From positions 4,774,001 through 4,838,000 of the forward strand of contig NZ_CP146022.1 in NCBI RefSeq assembly GCF_036967205.1: a stretch of DNA of 64,000 nt. Reading direction: 5' to 3'. Every line of letters begins with the position of its first letter. Position 1 is the stretch's first letter. The notes beneath the pieces were generated by a model, which saw only the letters and a list, made by a program, of their open reading frames with translations, was not told the DNA's origin and did not search any database. Position numbers and translations under genes: made by a program. The DNA comes from Streptomyces sp. Q6 (GTDB taxonomy: Bacteria > Actinomycetota > Actinomycetes > Streptomycetales > Streptomycetaceae). This document shows positions 26,550 through 34,565 of the stretch, in pieces.

Positions 26550-27876
26550 AGTCGCGCCAGTCGGCGGTGTTCTGGAGGAGCGCCGCCGGGTCGGCGTCGG
26601 CGAGCCGGCTGAGCGCGGCGTGGTGGGCGTCGTCCGGGTCGGGGCGCGGCACCGGGAGCCGGGCGGCGGCGTCGGCGGGGGCCGGCGGTTCGTGCAGCGG
26701 CCCCGGCGGGGTCTCGCCGGCCGGCGTGGCCCAGCGCGGCAGGGCGGGCGCGGTGCCGAGTCCGGCGTCGAGCGCGTACGGGGACTGGAGGAACAGCGGC
26801 GACGGCTCGAACGTCTCGTCCCGGGTGCGCAGCGAACGTAACTCCCGCCACACGCCGCGCAGTTGGTCGTCCATCTCGCGGGCGTCGGCGAACCGGTCGG
26901 CCGGTGTCGAGCGGGTGGCGCGGCGCAGTACCCGGGCCAGCGAGACCAGGCCGAGGCCGGACGGGGCGGGTGTCGTCGTCAGGAGGGCGGCCCGCGCCGC
27001 GAGGGTGTCGCCCTCGCGCAGCCGGCCGAGCGCGCCGAGCGCGGCGAGGTCGCGGTGGTTCTCGCCGAGCCCGCACAGGGTCCGCAGGGTCTCGCCGAGC
27101 CCGAACAGGTCGTCCTGCGGTTGGCCGGCGCCCGCCACCTCGGGCGGCGTGAGCGGCACGTTCGGCGCGCGGAACCCGTACGTCGTCAGGCCGGGGGCGC
27201 CCGCGGGCCGGATGGAGCCGACGTCGACGACCTTGATCGCGGAGACGTCGTGCATCACGTTCTGCGGCTTCAGATCGCCGTAGACGAGGACTCCGGAGCC
27301 CGGCGGTCGTACGTGCAGATGCTCCAGGGCCGACAGGATCCGGATCCCGTACGCGAGGACGAACTCGTGGAACCGGGCGCCGCCGAACCGCTCCGGATCG
27401 GTCCGGGCGAGGGCCCGCACCTCGTCCAGGTTGAGCCCGTCGACGTAGGGCAGGACGAGGAAGTCGCCCACCCGCTCGTGGGTGCCGTAGTTGAAGACGG
27501 GGATGATGCCCTCGTGGTTGAGGTCGGCGAACGCCTGCCGTTCCTCGCGCAGCGCCCGCTCGGCGAAGGCGGCCTGGCCGGGCCGCAGCGTCTTGACGGC
27601 GACCTCCCGCTCGTCGACCTTCTCGTCGCGCGCGAGATACACGTCGCCCATCCCGCCGAGTCCGAGCCGCCGGACGACCCGGTACTGTCCGGCGAGCAGC
27701 TCTCCGGCCACGAGTCCCGGCATTCCGTCGTCCTCGCCGGTGTCCACCGACTGGCGCGGCCTGACCTCGGGGAGCGCCGTGACGTCGGGCCCTTCCTCGG
27801 GCAGGACGACATCGGCGTCACGCGGCACGCCCGATGGCGACATGACGATCAGTGGCCCCGAGGAGTCCCCCTCCAT
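26518..27876 (-). CDS. pknG: PknG-type serine/threonine protein kinase, kinase-domain part
   Basis: Soluble Ser/Thr kinase; in relatives PknG phosphorylates the FHA protein GarA/OdhI to control 2-oxoglutarate and glutamate metabolism. Kinase motifs: LGLGGMGDVYLAR near 71, VAVKTL with Lys about 95, a non-RD catalytic loop YGDLKPQNV with Asp about 201, and DVG (Asp about 218) in place of DFG. A PknG-like SIRPAGAPGLTTYGFRAPNV segment follows. No CxxC rubredoxin motif is present in the 60 residues before the kinase domain, unlike mycobacterial PknG. This frame ends early at 26518 after SPKCTCCAAG, a shifted reading of SPEVHLLRC. First gene of the pknG-glnX-glnH-like operon. Confidence 0.85.
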   Translation of the reverse strand: MEGDSSGPLIVMSPSGVPRDADVVLPEEGPDVTALPEVRPRQSVDTGEDDGMPGLVAGELLAGQYRVVRRLGLGGMGDVYLARDEKVDEREVAVKTLRPGQAAFAERALREERQAFADLNHEGIIPVFNYGTHERVGDFLVLPYVDGLNLDEVRALARTDPERFGGARFHEFVLAYGIRILSALEHLHVRPPGSGVLVYGDLKPQNVMHDVSAIKVVDVGSIRPAGAPGLTTYGFRAPNVPLTPPEVAGAGQPQDDLFGLGETLRTLCGLGENHRDLAALGALGRLREGDTLAARAALLTTTPAPSGLGLVSLARVLRRATRSTPADRFADAREMDDQLRGVWRELRSLRTRDETFEPSPLFLQSPYALDAGLGTAPALPRWATPAGETPPGPLHEPPAPADAAARLPVPRPDPDDAHHAALSRLADADPAALLQNTADWRDSPKCTCCAAG

Positions 27877-28009
27877 GGCGATCCAGGATAGGCGCGTGGA
27901 CCCTCAAGTGCCCCCGTGCGCACGGTGAGGATTCGGCATCGAAAGCGGAACGGCGGGCGATGCCCGGACGGCGGCGGCCGGATCCCGGAGGTGTTCAGGC
28001 TGCCGGGGG

Positions 28010-28690
28010 CTACCGCCTCAACAGATCTGCCAGCAGCGGGAGTTGGTCGGGGTCCTCCAGTGCCGAGCCCACGGCGACGACCCTGGCCCCGGCGTCGAGG
28101 TAGGCCCCGGCGTTCTCCGCGTCGATGCCTCCCGTCGCGACGAACGGCACCTCCGGGAACGGCCCCCGCATGGCCCGGAACCACCCGGTCCCCAGCACGC
28201 TCGCCGGGAACGCCTTCAGCCAGTCGAGGCCGAGGCCCCGCGCGGCCTGCACCTCCGTGGGCGTGGCGACCCCGGGCAGATGCGGCAGTCCGGCCGCGAC
28301 GCTGTCCCGCGCCACCTCCGTGTCGAGCCCCGGGGCCACGGTGAACGCCGCCCCCGCAGACACCGCCCACCCGAGGCGCCGCGCCGACGTCACGGTGCCC
28401 GCGCCGACCGGCTTCCCGCGCTCGGCCCCCGCGGCGACGACGGCCCGCAGCACCCGGGCGGCCTCCTCGTCCTGTACGGGAACCTCGACGCACTCCACAC
28501 CCACGTCCCATGCCCGCACGGCGAGTTCGACGGACTTCTCCTCGCTCATGCCGCGCAGGATGGCCATGACGGGCACGGCGCCGAACAACTCGTCGAAGGT
28601 GCGGCTCACGGGGCTCGTGGGGCTCATAGGGCTAGTGGGGCTAGTGGGGCTCGTGGGGCTAGTGGGGCTCGTGGGTATCAGGGACGCCAT
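28010..28690 (-). CDS. eda: 2-keto-3-deoxy-6-phosphogluconate aldolase
   Basis: Class I aldolase splitting KDPG to pyruvate and glyceraldehyde 3-phosphate. The 226-residue protein has AILRG near the start of the barrel, VECVEVPVQ, GAGTVTSARR, and the Schiff-base Lys in WLKAFPAS near residue 150; the C-terminal FVATGGIDAENAGAYLDAGA is typical. The N-terminus carries an odd low-complexity TSP repeat of about 21 residues encoded by seven 9-bp units. Its ATG overlaps the end of the iclR gene by 13 bases. Last gene of kdgK-iclR-eda. Confidence 0.9.
   Translation of the reverse strand: MASLIPTSPTSPTSPTSPTSPMSPTSPVSRTFDELFGAVPVMAILRGMSEEKSVELAVRAWDVGVECVEVPVQDEEAARVLRAVVAAGAERGKPVGAGTVTSARRLGWAVSAGAAFTVAPGLDTEVARDSVAAGLPHLPGVATPTEVQAARGLGLDWLKAFPASVLGTGWFRAMRGPFPEVPFVATGGIDAENAGAYLDAGARVVAVGSALEDPDQLPLLADLLRR
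28611..28673 (-). repeat. Seven 9-bp tandem units in the eda coding start
   Basis: On the plus strand the units read GGGCTCGTG, GGGCTCATA or GGGCTAGTG, end to end. They encode Thr-Ser-Pro six times and Met-Ser-Pro once at the N-terminus of the aldolase. The repeat preserves frame, so copy number could vary between strains without loss of function. Confidence 0.9.
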
Positions 28691-29424
28691 CCCAGCTCCT
28701 TGGAGATCGTCGCGGCGGTGGACAGCAGATCCGGCAGCACGTCCGCCTCAAGGGCGGCCAGGTCGGCCCTCGCCTTGAGCGCGGTTACGGACACGGCCGC
28801 GACCACGTCCCCGCCGCTGTCCCGTACGGGGACGGCGAGGCAGTTCACGTAGTCCTCGTACTCGCCGTCGTCGACGGCGAAGCCGCGCGCCCGCGTCTCG
28901 TCGAGGACCGTCCCGAAGCGGTCGGGGGACGTGATCGTCGTGGCGGTGTACGCCTTGAAGTCGCAGGTGGCGAGCAGTTCGGCGGCCTGTGCGCGCGGGA
29001 TGTGGGCGAGGATCGCCTTGGCGACGGCGGCCGTGTGCGGCCGTACGGGCCGGCCGATCTGCGCGTACAGCCGCACGCCGTCCACCGGGTCGATCTTGTC
29101 GACGTACAGGATCTGTCCGCCTTCGAGCGCGGCGAGGTGCACGGTGTGCCCGCAGCGTTCGCCGAGCGCGCGCAGCCGTTCCTGGGCGATGTCCTTCAAT
29201 CCGAACTGTTCCAGGGCGAGTTGGGCGAGACCGGCGAGCCGGTGCCCGACCGCGTACCGCCCGTCGGGCAGCCGCCGCGCGAGCCCGCCGTCGGTCAGCG
29301 ACTCCAGGATGCGCAGCGCGGTCGACCGGTGCACCCCCAGGTGTTCGCCGACCTCGGTCTGGGTGCGGGGCTTGCGGGCGACGAACTCAAGGATGTCGAT
29401 GGCCCGCCGGACTGTCTGTGACAC
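28678..29424 (-). CDS. IclR-family transcriptional regulator
   Basis: A 248-residue regulator with an N-terminal winged helix-turn-helix (ILEFVARKPRTQTEVGEHLG, VHRSTALRILESLTDGGLAR) and the IclR effector domain (ERCGHTVHLAALEGGQILYV, VDDGEYEDYVNCLAVPVRDS). Its place between kdgK and eda suggests it is the KDG/KDPG-responsive repressor of this operon. It overlaps eda by 13 bases and lies 4 bases after kdgK. Confidence 0.9.
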   Translation of the reverse strand: MSQTVRRAIDILEFVARKPRTQTEVGEHLGVHRSTALRILESLTDGGLARRLPDGRYAVGHRLAGLAQLALEQFGLKDIAQERLRALGERCGHTVHLAALEGGQILYVDKIDPVDGVRLYAQIGRPVRPHTAAVAKAILAHIPRAQAAELLATCDFKAYTATTITSPDRFGTVLDETRARGFAVDDGEYEDYVNCLAVPVRDSGGDVVAAVSVTALKARADLAALEADVLPDLLSTAATISKELGWRP

Positions 29425-29428
29425 GACG

Positions 29429-30364
29429 TCAGACGCCTTTCGCGTGAGCGGAGTTCATGGGATCGACGGGCACGTAGTCCTCGACGCTGCGCAGGGTCCG
29501 CCCGGCGAGCAGGTGCCCGAGAGCGAGACGTTCACGCGGGGCCGCGCCGTTCAGGAGTCCGCTCAGATATCCGGCGGCGAAGGCGTCCCCCGCGCCGACC
29601 GGTTCGACGACGTCGACGGCGGGCGCGGCCACGAACTCCACGGCTCCGCCGTCGAACTCGGTGGCGCCGACGGCCCCGTCCTTGACGACGAGGACCCCGC
29701 GCGGGGCGATCACCTCGCGCAGCGCGTCGGCGGTGGCGGCGCCCCACAGGGCCTCGCCCTCGTCCCGCCCGACGAGGACGACGTCGGCGCGCCGGGCGAG
29801 GCCGAGCAGCGTGTCGGCGGCGACAACCGGTGAACTCCACAGCGCGGGGCGGTGGTTGACGTCGAACGACACGAGGGATCCGGCGTCAGCGGCCCGCTCC
29901 ATGACCCGGTCCACGAGCGCGGCGCACCCGTCCGACAGGGCCGGGGTGATGCCGGTCAGGTGCAGCAGGCGGACGCCCTCGGGCCCGAAGGGGATGGCGT
30001 CGGCGTCGGCGGGCGTCATCCGGGAGGCCGCGGAACCGCGCCGGTAGTAGTGCACGCGGGTGCCGTCGGGTCCCGGGTCCTTGAAGTAGACGCCGGTGGG
30101 GGCGCCGGGATCGCTCCGTACGCCGCCGACGTCCACGCCGCGCGCGGCGACCGAGGCCACGATCCGCCGTCCGAACGGGTCGTCGCCGACCCGGCTGACC
30201 CAGGCGGCCCGGTGTCCGAGATCGGCGAGGTACTGCGCGACGGTCGACTCGGCGCCCGCGACGGCGAGGCGTATCTCCCGGCTGTGCTCCAGGCCGCGCC
30301 CGTCGGCCGGGGCGGCCTGGGCCATGGTCTCGCCGAGGCAGACCACGTCAGGGGTCGGTCGCAT
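29429..30364 (-). CDS. kdgK: 2-keto-3-deoxygluconate kinase (PfkB family)
   Basis: Phosphorylates 2-keto-3-deoxygluconate to KDPG, the substrate of the downstream aldolase. The 311-residue protein starts VVCLGETMAQAAPADGRGLE and carries the PfkB signature VEPVGAGDAFAAGYLSG near residue 250 with the catalytic Asp in GAGD. YFKDPGPDGTRVHYYRRGSA matches KDG-kinase-type sugar binding. First gene of the kdgK-iclR-eda operon, which would feed KDG from pectin, alginate or hexuronate breakdown into central metabolism. Confidence 0.88.
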   Translation of the reverse strand: MRPTPDVVCLGETMAQAAPADGRGLEHSREIRLAVAGAESTVAQYLADLGHRAAWVSRVGDDPFGRRIVASVAARGVDVGGVRSDPGAPTGVYFKDPGPDGTRVHYYRRGSAASRMTPADADAIPFGPEGVRLLHLTGITPALSDGCAALVDRVMERAADAGSLVSFDVNHRPALWSSPVVAADTLLGLARRADVVLVGRDEGEALWGAATADALREVIAPRGVLVVKDGAVGATEFDGGAVEFVAAPAVDVVEPVGAGDAFAAGYLSGLLNGAAPRERLALGHLLAGRTLRSVEDYVPVDPMNSAHAKGV

Positions 30365-30490
30365 GCTGTCGGTTCCTCTCGGCCGGGCTCACGACCGACG
30401 CTAGCAGGGCCTCCGCAACGAGCGTGCACATGCTGCAACAGCCCGAAAACGCGGGTGCGACCCCTCCGCGATCCGGAAAGAATGCCGGGC

Positions 30491-31072
30491 ATGCCGACAG
30501 AGCTGAAGCCGACGATCCCGCCGGGCACCCTGGCCGCGACGCCCCAGCCGACCCTGACCACGGCCGACGGCGAACTACAGCTGAGACCTGCCGAGTCGAG
30601 CGACGCGCAGGCGATCTACGAGGCCTTCCAGGATCCGGCGCTGCGCTTCTGGCACGCGCGGACCATGGAATCGCCGCAGGAGGCGCGCACCTGGATCGAG
30701 GGGACGCACGAGGACTGGCGGAGCGAGCGGGCCGCGCAGTGGATCGTGGCGCGGGCGGGCGACGGGGCCCCGCTCGGCCGCATGGCCCTGCGCACCATGG
30801 ACCTCCTGGAGGGCCTCGCCGAGATCGGCTACTGGGTGCTGCCCGCCGCCCGCGGCCGGGCCGTCGCCCCCAGGGCCCTGGCCACGGTGACCGACTGGGC
30901 CCTGGCGGCCGGCTTCCACCGCGTCGAATTGCTGCACTCGACGCGGAACGAGCCGTCGTGCCGGGTGGCGGAGAAGACCGGCTACCCACTGGAGGGGACG
31001 CGTCGCAGCTCGGCGCTGCACACCGACGGCTGGCACGACATGCACGTCCACGTCCGCCTCCAGAATCCGTAG
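30491..31072 (+). CDS. GNAT N-acetyltransferase, RimJ/RimL-like
   Basis: A 193-residue acetyltransferase. The fold is clear from LQLRPAESSDAQAIYEAFQD, the acetyl-CoA-binding segment IGYWVLPAARGRAVAPRALA and ELLHSTRNEPSCRVAEKTGY. ATG 30491 is chosen because GGAAAG lies about 10 nt upstream; ATG 30482 would leave no spacing. Such enzymes acetylate protein N-termini or small amines; the substrate is not evident. Divergent from kdgK. Confidence 0.85.
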   Translation: MPTELKPTIPPGTLAATPQPTLTTADGELQLRPAESSDAQAIYEAFQDPALRFWHARTMESPQEARTWIEGTHEDWRSERAAQWIVARAGDGAPLGRMALRTMDLLEGLAEIGYWVLPAARGRAVAPRALATVTDWALAAGFHRVELLHSTRNEPSCRVAEKTGYPLEGTRRSSALHTDGWHDMHVHVRLQNP

Positions 31073-31091
31073 CCGCCGCCCGTGCTCAAGG

Positions 31092-31430
31092 TCACGCGAG
31101 GAGGAGAGCGGCGACGACCGGGGCGGCGTAGATCAGCGGGAACGGCACGTGCGCGAACCAGCGGGCCCGTACGACGGTGATCACGGCCCCGGCGAAGTAC
31201 AGGACGAGCCCGATCCCGGCGGCGACGCCGATCGCCGGGACGGCGAGTCCGACGAGCAGACCCACGGCGCCCGCCGCCTTCACGGTGCCGAGGAACGGCA
31301 GCCACGAGGCGGGGATGCCGTAGTCGGCGATGGGCCGCACGACCCAGGGGGCGCGCAGGAAGACGGAGGCGGCGGAGAAACCGGCCATGACGGCGGCGAA
31401 CACGGTGACGACGACGTAGGCGACAGACAT
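31092..31430 (-). CDS. DoxX-family membrane protein
   Basis: A 112-residue membrane protein with four hydrophobic helices (VAYVVVTVFAAVMAGFSAAS; WLPFLGTVKAAGAVGLLVGL; VAAGIGLVLYFAGAVITVV; PLIYAAPVVAALLLA). This size and spacing, with the GTVKAAGAVGLLVGL motif, match the DoxX-like group. The ATG at 31430 has GGAGGG 6 nt upstream. Convergent with the acetyltransferase, 19 bp apart. Confidence 0.8.
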   Translation of the reverse strand: MSVAYVVVTVFAAVMAGFSAASVFLRAPWVVRPIADYGIPASWLPFLGTVKAAGAVGLLVGLAVPAIGVAAGIGLVLYFAGAVITVVRARWFAHVPFPLIYAAPVVAALLLA

Positions 31431-31715
31431 GAAAACCCTCCGGGGTTCTTCCCGATCGCTGGTGCTTCGCTGCGCGGAATCGGTCCGCTGCCTGACTGAC
31501 CCGCGCCGCGCGGGGAACGTGACAGCTCGGTGAGAGGAATGTCCGCGACCCGCACGCGGTCCGGGCCACGTACCGAACCTGCGACGACTGCTCGAAGGAC
31601 TCTTGACAGCGTGCGTACTGTTTCGCGACCTTTGAGCCCCGTGGGGGAATAGGGGGGTCCATGTACGCAAGGCGGACAGATCAACGCACCCTGGCCGAGG
31701 GGCGGTTGGTCTGAA

Positions 31716-32792
31716 GTGAAGATCACGACCCATAGACCCGAGGAGCTGAGCAAGGCGCTCCTCGGGGCGTGGCACGAGACCATGGAAGGGTCGCCTGACT
31801 ACCAGAACCCCTTCCTGTCACCGGAGTTCGCGATCGGGGTCGGCCAACACCGGGGCGGCGCGCAGGTGGCGGTGCTGCGCGAGGGGAGCGAACCGGTCGG
31901 CTTCTTCCCGTACGAGCGGGGCCCGTTGGGGGTGGGCCGGGCCATCGGCCTGGGCCTGTCCGACTGCCAGGCGCTGGTGCACCGGCCCGGCGTCACCTGG
32001 GACACCGGGGCGCTGCTGCGGGCGTGCGGCCTCGCGGTCTTCGAGTTCGACCACCTGGTCGAGGAGCAGAAGCCGTTCAGCCGTTATGTCACGGGGACGT
32101 TCGCCTCGCCGGTCCTCGATCTGAAGGACGGCGGCCATGACTCGTACGAGGAGTGGCTGCGGGCGTCGTACCCCGGCCAGGCCAAGACGATGCTGAAGAA
32201 GGAGCGGCGCCTGACCCGCAACGTGGGGGAGATGCGCTTCGTCTACGACGAGCGCGACCCCCAGGTGCTGCGCCGGCTCATGCGCTGGAAGTCGGCCCAG
32301 TACCGGCGCACGGGCCGGATGGACCGCTTCGCCCGCCCGTGGATCGTCGACCTGACCGAGCACCTCTTCCGGACCCGCGAGGACCACCTCACCGGTGTCC
32401 TCTCGGTCGTCTACGCGGGCGACCGCCCGGTGGCGGCCCACTTCGGGCCGACGTCCCGCACGGTCTTCGCGGCCTGGTTCACGGCGTACGACCCGGAGTT
32501 CGGCTACTACTCGCCGGGCCTGATGATGCATCTGCGGATGGCCGAGGCGGCGGGCCGGCACGGGATCAGGGTGATGGACTGGGGCCGCGGCGAGAAGGAG
32601 TACAAGGACTGGCTGAAGACCCGCGAACTGCGCGTGGCGGAGGGCTTCGCGTCCCGCCCCCACCCGATGGCGGCGGCCCACCGCCTGTGGCGCCGCCCGG
32701 TCCGGGGCCTGCGCAACACGGTCCTGGCCCACCCGGAACTGCGCGACCGTGCGGACCGCCTGCTGAAGACGGTGGGGGCGCTGCGCGGGTGA
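31716..32792 (+). CDS. GNAT-family protein, CelD/FemAB-like (Acetyltransf_6)
   Basis: A 358-residue protein of the CelD/BioF2-like acetyltransferase type. Features: a first GNAT-like half (QVAVLREGSEPVGFFPYERG), the central YPGQAKTMLKKERRLTRNVG, and the second half with SVVYAGDRPVAAHFGPTSRT, YYSPGLMMHLRMAEAAGRHG and VMDWGRGEKEYKDWLKTREL. Proteins of this family often work in exopolysaccharide or cell-wall-peptide assembly. Starts at GTG 31716. It is the last complete host gene before the prophage. Confidence 0.8.
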   Translation: MKITTHRPEELSKALLGAWHETMEGSPDYQNPFLSPEFAIGVGQHRGGAQVAVLREGSEPVGFFPYERGPLGVGRAIGLGLSDCQALVHRPGVTWDTGALLRACGLAVFEFDHLVEEQKPFSRYVTGTFASPVLDLKDGGHDSYEEWLRASYPGQAKTMLKKERRLTRNVGEMRFVYDERDPQVLRRLMRWKSAQYRRTGRMDRFARPWIVDLTEHLFRTREDHLTGVLSVVYAGDRPVAAHFGPTSRTVFAAWFTAYDPEFGYYSPGLMMHLRMAEAAGRHGIRVMDWGRGEKEYKDWLKTRELRVAEGFASRPHPMAAAHRLWRRPVRGLRNTVLAHPELRDRADRLLKTVGALRG

Positions 32793-32914
32793 GGCCGGTG
32801 CGTCCACCGACTCCTGCCCGAGCCCGCGCCGCACGCGCGAGCACGGTCGAGAAGGCGGGCGCCCCACTGACGGACGACCACGGCCACTGAGCCGACGTCC
32901 GCCGATCGCGCGAG

Positions 32915-32948
32915 AAGGGTCCCTCGGTATGCCGTCCGAGGGGCCCTT
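32915..32948. terminator. Hairpin terminator
   Basis: A 13-bp stem with one G/T mismatch (AAGGGTCCCTCGG and CCGAGGGGCCCTT) around a short loop, 120 bp after the acetyltransferase stop. The 438-bp stretch 32793-33231 has no protein gene; it holds this hairpin, a short tandem repeat, another hairpin and the tRNA fragment. Confidence 0.7.
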
Positions 32949-32949
32949 T

Positions 32950-32977
32950 CCCGCTGCCCGCTGCCCGCTGCCCGCTC
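32950..32977. repeat. Four tandem CCCGCT(G/C) units
   Basis: Three CCCGCTG heptamers and one CCCGCTC follow each other directly after the terminator hairpin. Short, non-coding, probably replication slippage. Confidence 0.7.
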
Positions 32978-33068
32978 CGAGCCCCCGCCCGTGCCGCGCC
33001 GGACCGCCCGGGTGGGGCACCTCCGGCTCCGGGCAGGGGCGCCTGCGGGCGAGGCCGCGCGCACGCGG

Positions 33069-33108
33069 AAGGGCCGGACCCGGGGATCACGCCCCTGGTC
33101 CGGCCCTT
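33069..33108. terminator. Strong hairpin downstream of the tRNA fragment
   Basis: Perfect 12-bp stem AAGGGCCGGACC/GGTCCGGCCCTT with a further complementary GGGG/CCCC inside the loop. It lies 7 bp beyond the 3' end of the leftward tRNA-Arg fragment and is presumably the original terminator of the host tRNA gene, now left behind at the prophage edge. Confidence 0.75.
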
Positions 33109-33115
33109 CGTGCTG

Positions 33116-33163
33116 TGCCCCGGCAGGATTCGAACCTGCGACACCAGCTTTAGGAGAACCGCT
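33116..33163 (-). other. attL: 3' half of tRNA-Arg(CCT)
   Basis: Read leftward, this 48-bp piece has the anticodon arm (stem CGGTT/AGCTG around CTCCTAA, anticodon CCT), variable region, T arm (GCAGGTTCGAATCCTGC) and the acceptor 3' strand CCGGGGC with discriminator A. The 5' half (acceptor 5' strand and D arm) is absent upstream, where unrelated phage sequence begins. This is the expected left junction of integration into a tRNA gene, with the rebuilt whole tRNA at the other, unseen end. Confidence 0.85.
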
Positions 33164-33238
33164 TTTCGCGCTGACATCTGTGCAGATGGGGGCGGCAATG
33201 GCTCGCCCAATGGAGATCATTTAGGAGCGATTTAGGAG
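33149..33238. repeat. Three TTTAGGAG copies across the attachment region
   Basis: The octamer TTTAGGAG occurs in the anticodon loop of the tRNA fragment (33149-33156) and twice just before the integrase stop (33220-33227 and 33231-33238, 11-bp period). Repeats of the anticodon-loop sequence near attP could be extra integrase core- or arm-type sites. Position supports this, but no binding data exist. Confidence 0.5.
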
Positions 33239-34527
33239 ATCAACTCTTCGGGGTGCTTCACCAGGTCGACCCGGCCCCACAAGGCTTTCAGCCCCACGTT
33301 CTCCAACGCCTCCCAGAATACGGCTTCCAGCCCCTCAAGGCGCGCGGCTCGCATCGCGGGCGTCGGCCGCTGATAGTGCGCCTTGATCCCGGGCCGCTTG
33401 TGGCCGGCCGCCTCGAACGCCAGCGGCTCCTTCACGCCGAGCTCCGACTGGAGCGTGTCGTGCAGGGCGCGCAGCGACCGCATGTCGAGGCCCTCACAGA
33501 TCGGCTCCCACGCCGCACGCGCCGCGACGCCCTGGCGCGCCGACCGCTCGTCCCGCCCGTCGCACACGGGCCGGAACATCTTGGACCAGTTCCCGCGGCG
33601 CCACGGCTTGCCGCTGTCCGTCGCGAACAGCCGCTCGTGCGGCCAGTCCTGCAAATGCCAGTCGAGCAGGCGCCCCAGGAACGGCGGCACGTCGATGTCG
33701 CGGGTCCGCCACTCGTTCTTCGTCGGCTCAAGTCGCACGACGTACCCCTGCTTCGTGCCGTTCTCGTCGCGCAGCTGGTACTCGGCGAACTCTTCGACCA
33801 CGCGCAGCACTCGGCAGGCGAACTCACCCGCCCCCCACTGCTGGCGCCGCCACAGCAGCGCGTTGTCCCGGTGCACTGCGAGCCCCTCACCCCAGTTCAT
33901 CCCGGTGAAGGCTGTCGTGAGGACGTGGATGCCGCGGGCGGGCCCGAGCCGCTCCGCGATGCGGATCACGTCCTCGGGGCGCACGCCCCCATCTCGTTTG
34001 ATCTTTGGCGGTTTCGGCCGGGCCGCGTCGCCGGACGTGTCCTTGGTGCGGCGCCGGCCAAAGAGCGGGTTCACGGTGAGGTACCCGGCGTCGACGGCCC
34101 CGGTCATGATGGTCGACATCAGCGAGACGCAGTGGCCGCGGCTCACGTCCTCGACGTCCATTGTCTGCTGCCAGCTGTCGACGTCGAACCAGGTGATCGC
34201 GCCCAGCGGCACGTCCTTCCACCGGGGCAGGATGCGCAGTTCGAGCTTGTCCCACCGGGTGGCGGTGGTCTGCCCGCGCTTGCGCCGCGACGCCATGAAG
34301 ATGGATGCGAACTCGCCGAACGTGGCGGCCCGCTTCTCAGGGTCGATCCAGGCGCCGACCTTGATGAGACGCTCCTGCTCGGCTCCCCACTCCACGGCCA
34401 GCGTTTTGGTGGCGAACCCGGGCTCGGTGCCCTTGCTTCCGTCGGGCTTCTTGTAGCAGGCCCGCCACGTGAACTGCTTGGTGGTCCTGCCGTTGCGGAC
34501 CTTGTAGACCTTCTCTGCGTACGCCAT
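33232..34527 (-). CDS. int: Tyrosine-type site-specific integrase
   Basis: Phage integrase of 431 residues. An arm-binding/SAM-like N-terminal half (FGEFASIFMASRRKRGQTTA, TRWDKLELRILPRWKDVPLG) precedes a catalytic domain. Box II appears as LDMRSLRALHDTLQSELG with the second Arg kept, then AAGHKRPG (His) and the nucleophile in GIKAHYQR. Box I reads TAFTGMNWGEGLAV, with Asn where tyrosine recombinases have the first catalytic Arg. The ATG at 34527 has AGGGGG 7 nt upstream. The stop lies 68 bp from the tRNA fragment, as expected for an integrase beside its attachment site. Confidence 0.9.
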   Translation of the reverse strand: MAYAEKVYKVRNGRTTKQFTWRACYKKPDGSKGTEPGFATKTLAVEWGAEQERLIKVGAWIDPEKRAATFGEFASIFMASRRKRGQTTATRWDKLELRILPRWKDVPLGAITWFDVDSWQQTMDVEDVSRGHCVSLMSTIMTGAVDAGYLTVNPLFGRRRTKDTSGDAARPKPPKIKRDGGVRPEDVIRIAERLGPARGIHVLTTAFTGMNWGEGLAVHRDNALLWRRQQWGAGEFACRVLRVVEEFAEYQLRDENGTKQGYVVRLEPTKNEWRTRDIDVPPFLGRLLDWHLQDWPHERLFATDSGKPWRRGNWSKMFRPVCDGRDERSARQGVAARAAWEPICEGLDMRSLRALHDTLQSELGVKEPLAFEAAGHKRPGIKAHYQRPTPAMRAARLEGLEAVFWEALENVGLKALWGRVDLVKHPEELIS

Positions 34528-34565
34528 CGCGTCGCCCCCTGAACTTCCCCGCTGCTTCTGTGGGA

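Noticed and set aside
33116-33163. A complete tRNA gene at the prophage edge
   Set aside because: Acceptor 5' strand and D arm are absent; only the 3' half from the anticodon stem is present.
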